Shown: positions 10,769 to 21,855 of the stretch, piece by piece | Position numbering within the stretch: position 1 is the stretch's first letter | Layout of the letters: every line of letters starts with the position of its first letter | Origin: Hippasteria phrygiana | Taxonomy: Eukaryota; Echinodermata; Asteroidea; Valvatida; Goniasteridae | NCBI GenBank assembly: GCA_037893225.1 | Contig: JAZGUH010000327.1 | Location: forward strand, 248,001-312,000 | Direction of reading: 5' to 3' | DNA: 64,000 bases | Translations under genes and position numbers: made by a program | Notes under the pieces: model-generated | What the model was told of the DNA's origin: nothing | Database searches by the model: none | Seen by the model: the letters and a program-made list of their open reading frames with translations, nothing else

Positions 10769-11969
10769 TTCTTTCATTCTTTCTTTCTTTCTTCGGGCAA
10801 ACACTCACAAAAAATGCTATATCTGCCAAAATCCTTGGCCGATTTTAGCCAAATTTGGACAGGATCTTCCTTGACTTGAGTCCTATATCAAGTGACCAGC
10901 ATGTGGGGTCAGAGGTCACCTAGTGGTCACTAGTGGTCATTTTCTTCAAAAATACAAAATGCTTCTTCTCCCACAGTCTTGGTCCAATTAATGTCAGACT
11001 TGGTCAGTTACATCTTTGGACCAAGCTACATATTGGTTGTTCACAGAATTTGGCCAATGGTCACCTAATGTTCAGTCGGGGGTCATTTTCTTCAAAATTA
11101 TGAAATGGCTCTTCTCCCACAGTCTTGATGTCAAAGTTGGTTATTTACGTCTCTGGACCAAGCCTCATATGGGTTTTCACAGAATTTGGCCAATGGTCAC
11201 CTAATGGTCAGCAGGGGTAATTTTCTTTAAAATTACGAAATGCTTCTTTTAACACAGTCTTGATGTCAAAGTTGGTTATTTACATCTCTGGACCAAGCCT
11301 CATATATGTTGTACACATATTTCGGCCAATGGTCACCTAATGGTCATGACAGCAGGGGTCATTTTCTTCAAAATTACGAAATGCTTCTCTTCACGCAGTC
11401 TTGATGTCAAAATTGGTTATTTACATCTCTGGACCAAGCCTCATATAGGGTGTACAAAGAATTTGGCCAATGGTCACTTAATGGTCAGTAGGGGTCATTT
11501 TCATCAAAATTACGAAATGCTTCTTCTCCCGCAGTCTTGATGTTAAAGTTGAATATTTACATCTCTGGACCAAGCCTCATATAGGGTGTACACATAATTT
11601 GGCCAATGGTCACCCAATGGTAAGTAGGGGTCATTTTCTTAAATAACGAAATGCTTCTCCTACAGTCTTGATGTCAAAGATGGTTATTTACATCTCTAGA
11701 CCAAGCCTCATATAGGGTGTACAAAGAATTTGGCCAATAGTCACCTAATGGTCAGTAGGGGTCATTTTCTTCAAAATTACGAAATGCTGCTTCTCCCACA
11801 GTCTTGATGTCAAAGTTGGTTATTTACATCTCTGGACCAAGCCTCATAACGTAGATGCTTTGTCAATTTCGGGGGTCAACTTCTGGTCAGTGCGAGTCAG
11901 TTCAGACAAACCTTTCAAAGGGCTATTTGGGCTGATATCCGTGCTTCGTGAAGCACAAATTAGCTCTAG
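10769..11969 (+). mobile_element. Helitron-like module 2 with 137-bp repeats
   Basis: The module starts with a TTTC tract and a conserved lead (TTCGGGCAAAC.CTCACAAA). It then runs through about six ~137-bp tandem units. Each has CACAGTCTTGATGTCAAAG, a ggaccaagcctcat block and aatggtcacctaatggtcag. It closes with hairpin GTGCTTCGTGAAGCAC (11941-11956), a 9-nt spacer and CTAG (11966-11969). The 137-bp period is not a multiple of three, so this is not coding. Confidence 0.6.
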
Positions 11970-13186
11970 TTATATCAGCCTTGCGAAGCAGGCTGGTATA
12001 TTGTATTCGTCGCATTTCTTTATATCAGCCGTGCGAAGCACGCTGATATATTGTGGTCCTTCTGTATCTTCGTCTTCTTCTTCTTCTTCTTTCTCACCAT
12101 GAGCTATAAATTGCTATAACTGCCAAACCCTTTGGCCAATACTAACGAAACTTGGCCCTATGGACAACTGACCCAAGCTTGATATGTGGTGCACTCTGAC
12201 CGGGGTCAAAGGTCACCTAGCGGTCACTAGCGGTCATTTTATTGAAATTTACAAAATGCTTCTTCTCCCACAGTCTTCATCCGATGAAGGCCAAACTTGG
12301 TCAGTCGCATCCCTACACCAAGCCTTATAAAAGTTGTACACAGAATTTGGCCAAAGGTCACCTAGTGGTCACTAGGGGTCATTTCATTGAAATAAGTAAA
12401 ACGCTTCTTCTGCCGCATTCTTCAGCCGATTTTAGCCATATTTGGTCACATGCATCCTTTGCCAAAGCCCCATGTGGGGTGTTAGTAGATTTCGGACAAA
12501 GGTCACTCAGTGGTCAGAAGCGGTCATTTTCTGGAAAATGTGCTAAATTGGCTCTTTTCCCACATTTTGTCAAACGATTTCAATCACACTTAGTCAGTTA
12601 TAACCTTGATGCCAGTCCCATATGCTTTGATTGCAGATTTAGGTCAAAGGTCACCTAGTGGTCAGCAGTGGTCATTTTTTATGAAAAACACGGAAAATGC
12701 TTTTTTCGCCACATTTTCAATTGATTTAATCCACACATGGTCAGTTACACCTCTGTTGAGAGCACCTGATATGGTGTCTTTGCAGATTAAGGTCAAAGGT
12801 CAGCCAGTGGTCAGTAGGGGTCATTCTCTGGAATACATGCTAAATTGCACTGTTGTCACTTTTTCATTTGATTTCAGCCACAGTTGAGCCGTTACACCGA
12901 TGTCGAAAGCTTCTGATCGTGTCATTGCAGATTTATGTCAAAGGTCACCTGGTGGTTGACAGCAGGGGTCATTTACTGACAAAAATGCAACATGGTTCTT
13001 TTCCCACATCTTTTCAGTCGATTTCGGCAACATTTGGTCAGCTAATCCCGTGTCGATTGCGGAATATGTGAGGGTTTCAAGATTGAGGGCAAATTTTTCC
13101 TAGTGGTCAGCAATAGTTATTGTCTAGTGACCTACGGACAACCGGCTGATATTTGTGCTTCGTGAAGCACAGACATCCTGCTCTAG
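11970..13186 (+). mobile_element. Helitron-like module 3, divergent, with 5' palindromes
   Basis: Right after the previous CTAG come two imperfect palindromes, TATATCAGCCTTGCGAAGCA (11970-) and TATATCAGCCGTGCGAAGCA (12022-). They share the CGTGC/GAAGCAC core with the 3' hairpin. A TTC tract and unit types unlike the 137-bp array follow. The module ends with hairpin 13155-13170 and CTAG 13183-13186. The palindrome pair may be the family's true 5' end. Confidence 0.55.
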
Positions 13187-14954
13187 TTCTTTCTTTCTTT
13201 CTTTCTTTCTTCGGGCAAACGCTCACAAAAAATGCTATATTTGCCAAAATCATTGGCCGATTTTAGCCAAATTTGGACAGGATCTTCCATGACTTGAGTC
13301 CTATCTTAAGTGACGAGCATGTGGGGTCAGAGGTCACCTAGTGGTCACTAGTGGTAATTTTCTTCAAAAATACAAAATGCTTCTTCTCCCACAGTCTTGG
13401 TCCAATTAATGTCAGACTTGGTCAGTTACATCTTTGGACCAAGCCTCATATTGGTTGTTCACAGAATTTGGCCAATGGTCACCTAATGGTCAGTGGGGGT
13501 CATTTTCTTCAAAAATACAAAATGCTTCTTCTCCCACAGTCTTGGTCCAATTTATGTCGGACTTGGTAAGTGACATCTCTGGACCAAGCCTCATATTGGT
13601 TGTTCACAGAATTTGGCCAATGGTCACCTAATGGTCAGTAGGGGTCATTTTCTTCAAAATTACAAAATACTTCTTCTCCCACAGTCTTGATGTCAAAATT
13701 GGTTATTTACATCTCTGGACCAAGCCTCATATATGGTGTACACATATTTCGGCCAATGGTCACCTAATGGTCAGCAGGGGGTCATTTTCTTCAAAATTAC
13801 GAAATGCTTCTTCTCCCACAGTCTTGGTCCAATTTATGTCGGACTTGGTCAGTAACATCTCTGGACCAAGCCTCATATTGGTTGTTCACAGAATTTGGCC
13901 AATGGTCACCTAATGGTCAGTAGGGGTCATTTTCTTCAAAATTACGAAATGCTTCTTCTCCCACAGTCTTGATGTCAAAATTGGTTATTTACATCTCTGG
14001 ACCAAGCCTCATATATGGTGCACACATATTTCGGCCAATGGTCACCCAATGGTCAGCAGAGGTAATTTTCTTCAAAATTACAAAATGCTTCTTCTCCCAC
14101 AGTCTTGATGTCAAAGTTGGTTATTTACATCTCTGGACCAAGCCTCATATATGGTGTACACATATTTCGGCCAATGGTCACCTAATGGTCAGCAGGGGGT
14201 CATTTTCTTCAAAATTACAAAATGCTTTTTCTCCCACAGTCTTGATGTCAAAGTTGGTTATTTACATCTCTGGACCAAGCCTCATATATGGTGTACTCAT
14301 ATTTCAGCCAATGGTCACCTAATGGTCAGTCGGGGGTCATTTTCTTCAAAATTACGAAATGCTTTTTCTCCCACAGTCTTGATATCAAAATTGGTTATTT
14401 ACATCTCTGGACCAAGCCTCATATATGGTTTACACATATTTCGGCCAATGGTCACCAAATGATCAGCAGGGGGTAATTTTCTTTAAAATTACAAAATGCT
14501 TCTTCTCCCACAGTCTTGATGTCAAAGTTGGTTATTTACATCTCTGGACCAAGCCTCATATATGGTGTACACATATTTCGGCCAATGGTCACCTAATGGT
14601 CAGCAGGGGGTCATTTTCTTCAAAATTACAAAATGCTTCTTCTCCTACAGTCTTGATGTCGAAGCTGGTTATTTACATCTCTAGGCCAAGCCTCATATAG
14701 GGTGTACAAAGAATTTGGCAAATGGTCACCTAATGGTCAGTAGGGGTCATTTTCTTCAAAATTACGAAATGCTGCTTCTCCCACAGTCTTGATGTCAAAG
14801 TTGGTTATTTACATCACTGGACCAAGCCTCATAACTTAGATGCTTTGGCAATTTCGGGGGTCAACTTGTGGTCAGTGCGAGTCAGTTCAGAAAAACCTTT
14901 CAAAGGGCTATTTGGGCTGATATCCGTGCTTCGTGAAGCACAAATTAGTTCTAG
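13187..14954 (+). mobile_element. Helitron-like module 4, longest 137-bp array
   Basis: It opens with (TTTC)n and the TTCGGGCAAACGCTCAC lead. About ten ~137-bp units follow, with homologous frame starts exactly 137 bp apart at 14151, 14288 and 14425. It ends with hairpin 14926-14941 and CTAG 14951-14954. Some units carry TGGTCCAATTAATGTC and others TTGATGTCAAAGTTGG, so two subtypes alternate. Confidence 0.6.
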
Positions 14955-16439
14955 TTCTCTCTTTCTTTCTTTCTTTCTTCGGGCAAACGCTCACAAAAAA
15001 TGCCATATCTGCCAAAATCTTTGGCCGTTTTTAGCTAAATTTGGACAGGATCTTCCTTGACTTGAGTTCTATCTCAAGTGACCAGCATGTGGGGTCAGAG
15101 GTCACCTAGTGGTTACTAGTGGTCATTTTCTTCAAAAATACAAAATGCTTCTTCTCCCACAGTCTTGGTCCAATTAATGTGAGACTTGGTCAGTTACATC
15201 TTTGGACCAAGCTACATAACAGTTGTTCACAGAATTTGGCCAGTGGTCACCTAATGGTCAGTGGGGGTCATTTTCTTCAAAAATTCAAAATGCTTCTTCT
15301 CCCACAGTCTTGGTCCAATTAATGTCGGACTTGGTCAGTTACATCTTTGGACCAAGCCTCATATTGGTTGTTCACAGAATTTGGCCAATGGTCACCCAAT
15401 GGTCAGTCTGGGTCATTTTCTTCAAAATTACGAAATGCTTCTTCTCTCACAGTCTTGATGTCAAAATTGGTTATTTACATCTCTGGACAAAGCCTCATAT
15501 ATGGTGTTCACAGAATTTGGCCAATGGTCACCTAATGGTCAGTCGGGGGTCATTTTCTTCAAAATTACGAAATGCTTCTCCTCACACAGTCTTGATGTCA
15601 AAGTTGGTTATTTACATCTCTGGACCAAGCTTCATATGGGTTTTCACAGAATTTGGCCAATGGTCACCTAATGGTCAGTAGGGGTTATTTTCTTGAAAAT
15701 TCCGAAATGCTTCTTCTCACACAGTCTTGATGTCAAAGTTGGTTATTTACATCTCTGGACCAAGCCTCATATATGGTGTACACATATTTCGGCCAATGGT
15801 CACCTAATGGTCAGCAGGGGGTCATTTTCTTCAAAATTACAAAATGCTTCTTCTCCCACAGTCTTGATGTCAAAGTTGGTTATTTACATCTCTGGACCAA
15901 GCCTCATATATTGTGTACACACATTTCGGCCAATGGTCACCTAATGGTCAGCAGGGGGTCATTTTCTTCAAAATTACAAAATGCTTCTTTTCCTACAGTC
16001 TTGATGTCGAAGCTGGTTATTTACATCTCTAGGCCAAGCCTCATATAGGGTGTACAAAGAATTTGGCCAATGGTCACCTAATGGTCAGTAGGGGGTCATT
16101 TTGTTCAAAATTACGAAGTGCTTTTTCTCCCACAGTCTTGATGTCGAAGCTGGTTATTTACATCTCTAGGCCAAGCCTCATATAGGGTGTACAAAGAATT
16201 TGGCCAATGGTCACCTAATGGTCAGTAGGGGTCATTTTCTTCAAAATTACGAAATGCTGCTTCTCCAACAGTCTTGATGTCAAAGTTGGTTATTTACATC
16301 TCTGGGCCAAGCCTCATAACTTGGATGCTTTGGCAATTTCGGGGGTCAACTTGTGGTCAGTGCGAGTCAGTTCAGAAAAACATTTCAAAGGGCTACATAG
16401 GCTGATATCCGTGCTTCGTGAAGCACACATTAGCTCCAG
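14955..16439 (+). mobile_element. Helitron-like module 5
   Basis: It has the same order as module 4: TTTC tract, lead, two TGGTCCAATTAATG-type units, several TTGATGTCAAAG-type units, then the GGGGGTCAACTTGTGGTCAG block. It ends with hairpin 16411-16426 and CCAG (16436-16439), a one-base variant of CTAG. Confidence 0.6.
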
Positions 16440-17500
16440 TTCTTTCTTTCTTTCTTTCTTTCTTTCTTCGGGCAAACGCTCACCAAAAGTGCCATATCTG
16501 CCAAAATCCTTGGCCGTCTTTAGCCAAATTTGGACAGGATCTTCCTTGACTTCAGTCCTATCTCAAGTGACCAGCATGTGGGGTCAGGGGTCACCTAGTG
16601 GTCACTAGTGGTCATTTTCTTCAAAAATACAAAATGCTTCTTCTCCCACAGTCTTGGTCCAATTAATGTCGGACTTGGTCAGTGACATCTTTGGACCAAG
16701 CCTCATATTGGTTGTTCACAGAATTTGGCCAATAGTCACCTAATGGTCAGCAGTGGTCATTTTCTTCAAAATTACGAAATGCTTCTTCTCCCACAGTCTC
16801 GATGTCAAAATTGGTTATTCACATCTCTGGACCAAGCCTCATATATGGTGTGCACATAATTTGGCCAATGGTCACCTAATGGTCAGTCGGGGGACATTTT
16901 CTTCAAAATTACGAAATGCTTCTTTTAACACAGTCTTGATGTCAAAGTTGATTATTTACATCTCTGGACCAAGCCTCATATGGGTTTTCACAGAATTTGG
17001 CCAATGGTCACCTAATAGTCAGCAGGGGTCATTTTCTTCAAAATTACGAAATGCTTCTTCTCCCACAGTCTCGATGTCAAAGTTGGTTATTTACATCTCT
17101 GGACTAAGCCTCATATAGGGTGTACAAAGAATTTGGCCAATGGTCACCTAATGGTCAGTAGGGGTCATTTTCATCAAAATTACGAAATGCTTCTCCCACA
17201 GTCTTGATGTTAAAGTTGAATATTTACATCTCTGGACCAAGCCTCATATAGGGTGTACACATAATTTGGCCAATGGTCACCCAATGGTCAGTAGGGGTCA
17301 TTTTCTTAAATAACGACATGCTTCTCCCACAGTCTTGATGTCAAAGTTGGTTATTTACATCTCTGGACCAATCCTCATAACTTAGATGCTTTGGCAATTT
17401 CGGGGGTGAACATGTGGTCAGTGCGAGTCAGTTCAGACAAACCTTTCAAAGGGCTATGTAGGCTGATATCCGTGCTTCGTGAAGCACAAATTAGCTCTAG
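16440..17500 (+). mobile_element. Helitron-like module 6, array end
   Basis: This is the last forward module, with TTTC tract, lead and 137-bp units. Hairpin GTGCTTCGTGAAGCAC lies at 17472-17487, then a 9-nt spacer and CTAG at 17497-17500. Non-repeated DNA (TTGCTTCCTGTTTCTG) begins immediately after CTAG, so this is where the family's 3' end meets a flank. The next base is T, as expected for Helitron insertion. Confidence 0.6.
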
Positions 17501-17691
17501 TTGCTTCCTGTTTCTGATAGTCTCAAATAACTGACAATTATACTTCTCATATGGTTATGTTAAATACATGTATTATTTTGATCTGTGGTTAATTTCAGAT
17601 TAAACCTAGTTACATTCCACAAGTACATCTGCGTGGAAAGTGTCAATGACTGAGAGTGTGTGGGTTAATTGCAAACAAGGCAGCAGAATTG

Positions 17692-18107
17692 CGTTACACC
17701 GCTAGTGACCGCTAGGTGACTTTTGACCCGGTCAGAGTGCACCACATATCAAGCTTGGGTCAGTTGTCCATAGGGCCAAGTTTCGTTGAAATTGGCCAAA
17801 GAGTTTGGCAGATATCGCAATTTATAAGCTCATGGTGAGAAAGAAGAATACGAAGATACAGAAGGACCACAATATATCAGCGTGCTTCGCACGGCGGATA
17901 TGAAGAAATGCGACGATCACAATATATCAGCGTGCTTCGCACGGCTGATATAATAAGAGAAAGGAACTAGAGCCAATGTGCTTCACGAAGCACGGATATC
18001 AGCCCAAATAGCCCTTTGAAAGGTTTGTCTGAACTGACTCGCACTGACCACAAGTTGACCCCCGAAATTGCCAAAGTATCTAAGTTATGAGGCTTGGTCC
18101 AGAGATG
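17692..18107 (-). repeat. Inverted partial copy of the module junction
   Basis: Read on the minus strand, 18107 to 17692 matches about 11820-12238 closely. It gives the last unit, the hairpin (17978-17993), CTAG (17967-17970), both TATATCAGC palindromes and the CTTGGCCCTATGGACAAC block. The array is therefore bounded on the right by an inverted ~416-bp copy of one of its own module junctions. It ends where the LINE begins. Confidence 0.8.
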
Positions 18108-18149
18108 TAGGGGAGACCTTCACTATTCCATGAACAATTAAAGGGCTAA

Positions 18150-19153
18150 TTGTCACTTCGTCCGGTCCAAGAGCCGGCCCAGAGGCCCTGGGACTTCTGG
18201 GTGTTTAAACATGCAGCAGAGGATCTTGCGAAGAAGCTGCAGGCCTCTTCGACTGCTATGAAGCCCGGATCGGAGGTGACGAAAACGGAAATGTCGTCCG
18301 CGTATGCCGACACAGCGCACGAGAAATCCGTATTAGGAATATAAAAGGCCTGATCGGCAAGTTTTTGTCTGAGATTAGTTAAGAGAGGTTAAATGGCAAT
18401 TGAATAGAGCAGCCCCGAGAGCGGGCATCCCTGACGTATCCCCTTCTCAAATGAGAAGGGAGCTGTCAGAGAGCCACACACCTTGACGAGGCTCTCGGCG
18501 CCGCCGTACAAAATCTGAAGATAAGAAATAAAATGTTTGCCAAAGCCGATGGCTCTCATGGTATCAAAGAGATAGCCGTGATCAACGTTGTCAAAGACCT
18601 TTTTTTGGTCCAAGTTGATCACGGCTAGGGGGGTGTCATTAAAATTCGAGTAAGAAATGACGTCACGTATTAGGTTGATGTTGTCGTAGATGGAGCGACC
18701 GGGGACACAATAGCTTTGGTCCTCGCCGACGACGCTGCCAATGCACTGTCTCAGTCTGTTTGCAAGCAACTTGACAAAGATTTTATAGTCAGTGTTTAGA
18801 AGGGAGACCGGGCACCAATTGGCAATGTCGGCCAAGTCCCCCTTCTTAGGAAGCAGAGTGATGACTGCTTTCCGGAGGGAATGGGGATAAGAAACCAGAT
18901 TGAATAGAAAGTCATTTTTCAGGATGGGCCAGAAAGATTGGAAAATTTTTGAGGTGAGGCCGTCCAGGCCAGGTGTTTTATCTTTGCCAAGTTGCTTGAC
19001 GGCGAGCTCGAGCTCTTCGATAGACAGAGGACGATCGAGGTCCTCTGAATCATTAGAGTCGAGCTCGCTGACATCTTGCAATAGCAGATTAAGGGCGCTC
19101 TTGTCAGTGGGGACTCGGCTATAGAGATCTTTGTAAAAGTCACGAACGTGCAT
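18150..19153 (-). pseudogene. LINE ORF2 reverse transcriptase domain
   Basis: A frame of 254 codons contains the LINE RT blocks: KTPGLDGL, WCPVSLLNTDYKI with LANRL, INLDQKKVFDNVDH, and the IRQGCPLSGLLYSIAI block. A TAA (18389-18391) interrupts it where related proteins have Glu. The same frame then continues as PLLTNLRQKL and AYADDISVF, the YADD metal-binding box near 18297. Only this nonsense change separates the two parts. The frame ends near 18150. The A box reads LDQKKVFD, retaining both Asp residues. The L1/Tx1 group is favoured by box spacing and the ORF1 type. Confidence 0.85.
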
Positions 19154-19346
19154 TGTAATTTCAGAAGGATTATCGGAAATAGTTTCAGAGGGAAGACGGA
19201 TATAAGAAATATGTTTCGAAAGAGAATTAGATTTTTCTAGATTGAAGAAGAAAATTTAGATGATTTCTTTGTTCTGCTAGGGTTTCGCTAGTTTGGGGTG
19301 TTAAGTCCGGCGCAGACTGAATCTCATCGATTTTACGGTTTAATTC

Positions 19347-20320
19347 TTAGAAAGCTTGGCGTTTTTCTTGAGCTAATTTGGAAGCGTACATTAGGGTGAG
19401 GGATTTAATGTGCAACTTCCCGAAGTTCCACCAAGCAGCGAGACTCGGAAAGTCGCACATTTTATCCCTCCATTCGGTCCAGAATTGAATAATTATCTCC
19501 CGGTAATTGTTATCTCCGAGGAGCAAGTTGTTGAAATGCCAATAGGCGCTGCTTCTCGGAGTATGGGAAGGAATTTTGATTTTGAGAGAGACAGCACTAT
19601 GGTCGGAAAGAGAACAAGGAAGAATGGAGCTTGAGTGAACAGAAGAAATAATACTAGGTGTAATATAAAAGAGATCCAGCCGGGCTTTGGAAACTCCACA
19701 TAGACTGGAGGGATTATTCCTCAGCCAGGTGAATTTTTGTTCGAGGGGATTCAGTCTGCGCCAGGCGTCACAAAGAGACAGTGCATTGACAGCGTCCCTA
19801 AGAGCCATGGCAACTTTGGGTCTGCGCTCGATCGGCATACACAGACGATCAATAGCCGGATTTTCGGTACAATTAAAATCACCTCCGATTACAATGACAC
19901 CGTCACCGCAGCCGGAACAGTGGTCCATTAATTGATTGATGGCAAGGGAGCGTTTTTATGTAGCTGAGGGATAAGGGTGTTATAGATGTGGTAAAAAATA
20001 ATATTGAATTTATTTTTAGTATAAATAATATGCCCATCGTAGATGGAGCAGGAAGAGATAATTTCAATATTATTGTTGTTGTTGTTGTTGTTTTTTTAAC
20101 AAGAGTAGTTACTCCCGAGCCTTTGGGCCCGGGAGAACAAAAGGGGGAGTAGGACCACATGTTCCAGCAAGGGCTGTTTTCGTTTAAATTATAAGAAGTT
20201 TCTTGCAAAAAAACTATGTCGGGGTTAGAAGTAATATGATCAATATATATTTGAAAATAATTATTTTGAATAGGTGCGGAGCAGCCCCCGGTGTTGAGAG
20301 TCAGCAGTGACAGTGTCATC
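19347..20320 (-). pseudogene. LINE ORF2 APE-type endonuclease domain
   Basis: The N-terminal half (20320-20100, MTLSLLTLNTGG, PDIVFLQETS, GSGVTTLVKK) and the C-terminal half (19928-19500, VIGGDFNCTENP, ARLDLFYIT, CSLSDHSAV) make a complete apurinic-like endonuclease. The catalytic Asn, Glu, Asp-Phe-Asn and Ser-Asp-His motifs are all visible. The halves lie in different frames. The shift falls in a slippery AAC/AAT microsatellite at 20070-20100. A linker to the RT, with further disruptions near 19250, follows. Confidence 0.8.
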
Positions 20321-20451
20321 GCTAGGGTGGGCAAAAAGTTACAATATTCCATAAATTAAAGGAGAAAAAAATTATTTATCTAAAGTATTTACAAGTTTGG
20401 AAATCCTCTGCTGCATATTTCTCTGCAGAAGGGGATTGGTTCGCAGAGGTT

Positions 20452-21100
20452 TTAGTTGTTTGACCAGCCCAAGGATATTTGAAGTGAATTTTCTGGCAAT
20501 CTGGGCTGGTTTTTTTCTGGATTTAACCGAAAAAGGGTGGGGACGGCGCGGCGGTCGGGACCTCCGACCGACGAGCCGACCCCGCAGGCGCAGGGGAGGC
20601 GGGGCCGGGCGAGTTGGGTTTTGATCGTTTGGGTGGGTGTCTGGGGTCGGATTTGGAATTGGGTTTGACGAAAACAGGTGGGGGTTGAGGGGGTTGATGT
20701 CCCATCACCGTCGTCCCCACGGGCGGGCTTCTGCTTTATGCAGGTTCTGCTAATATGGCCGAATTCGCCGCAATTGAAGCAGCGCACCGACTCCGTGGAT
20801 AAGAAGACTCTATAGTTGGTACCAGAGAAATTAAAATTGGTGTGGTCGGGAGGGATGACATTAGGGTTGAGTAGGACCTGTACCTGCCTTCGGAAACTCA
20901 TTATATGTGTGAGATTTTTGGTCTTGAGTCCCAGGGGAATGGGTCGAATGTGGGACACCACCTTACAAAAGGACGACAGGTTGGCTGCAATGACTCCGTT
21001 CGGGATTTCCGAGTATACGTTTGAAAGTGTGAGAAAGGAGCCGTCGTATGCTAGTTCCTGTTGTTGGACTGCATCGACGACCGCCTCTCTCGAGCTGAGG
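20452..21100 (-). pseudogene. LINE ORF1, C-terminal part with CCHC zinc knuckle
   Basis: This is an RNA-binding ORF1 of Tx1/L1-like type. The reading begins at the hAT insertion (YLSSREAVVDAVQQQELA), passes SHIRPIPLGLKTKNL, and reaches the knuckle CFNCGEFGHISRTC (C-x2-C-x4-H-x4-C). It ends with a proline- and arginine-rich tail before the stop at 20452. It packages LINE RNA in active relatives. Confidence 0.75.
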
Positions 21101-21107
21101 TATATGG

Positions 21108-21170
21108 CAGTGTTGTAGGTCTCGAGACCGGTCTCGGTCTCGAGACCGGGGTTTGAGACCAGTTTTTCCT

Positions 21171-21209
<39 letters not shown>

Positions 21210-21847
21210 ACCCTGTGGTCTCGGTCTCTGTCTCGGTCTCGGTACCCCGTGGTCTCGGTATTTTGCTGGTCTCGGTATCGAGACCACCAATATTTTATAC
21301 AAACAGCACATGTGCAGAATCGATTACAGCACGCTCAACTCGACTCGAGATGTATATTGTGCAGTATATGACAATATCTTGTTTACAGAATCGATTACAG
21401 TACGCTCTACTCGACTAAAGATTTATAAACGTGCAGTACATGACATGATGACAACCTCGTTTTTTTGCCGTGTACGCGTACCCAAACTTACATGTAGCGC
21501 ATTAGCTTATGTATTGGAAGTTGGGAACGACAAATACACGAACTACGTGTACATGTATTACGACCAGCGGCGTGTACTCTATACCGCGTAAAGCCATCGC
21601 AGTCGTTTCTACAGCTGGACATTGTTTTCTATTTTATTATGTAAATGACATACAAGGTCTCGAGGTCTCAGTCTCGGGCCATTAGGTCTCGGTCTCGGGC
21701 CATTAGGTCTCGGTCTCGGTCTCGGGCCATTAGGTCTCGGTTTTGGGCCATTAGGTCTCGGTCTCGGGCCATTAGGTCTCGGTCTCGGACCATCCGGTCT
21801 CGGTCTTGGTCTCGGTCTCGGACTTCGGGGTCTCGACTACAACACTG
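21108..21847. mobile_element. hAT element A with GGTCTC subterminal arrays
   Basis: The ends CAGTGTTGTAG (21108-) and CTACAACACTG (-21847) are inverted repeats. They are flanked by the exact 8-bp target duplication GTATATGG (21100-21107 and 21848-21855). Both subterminal regions are packed with GTCTCG hexamers (21118-21285 and 21657-21836). The centre holds an ~70-bp internal duplication starting CAGAATCGATTACAG at 21315 and 21387. There is no transposase. It splits the LINE ORF1, and removing element plus one duplication rejoins the two halves, apart from a one-base frameshift nearby. Confidence 0.95.
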
Positions 21848-21855
21848 GTATATGG

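Noticed and set aside
13969..16048. Frames such as FFKITKCFFSHSLDVK repeated many times
   Set aside because: Repeat period is 137 bp (not divisible by three) and the frames change from unit to unit; this is tandem DNA, not protein.
20397..20624. Plus-strand frame MEILCCIFLCRRGLVRR
   Set aside because: Antisense shadow of the LINE ORF1 tail, which has clear homology on the minus strand.
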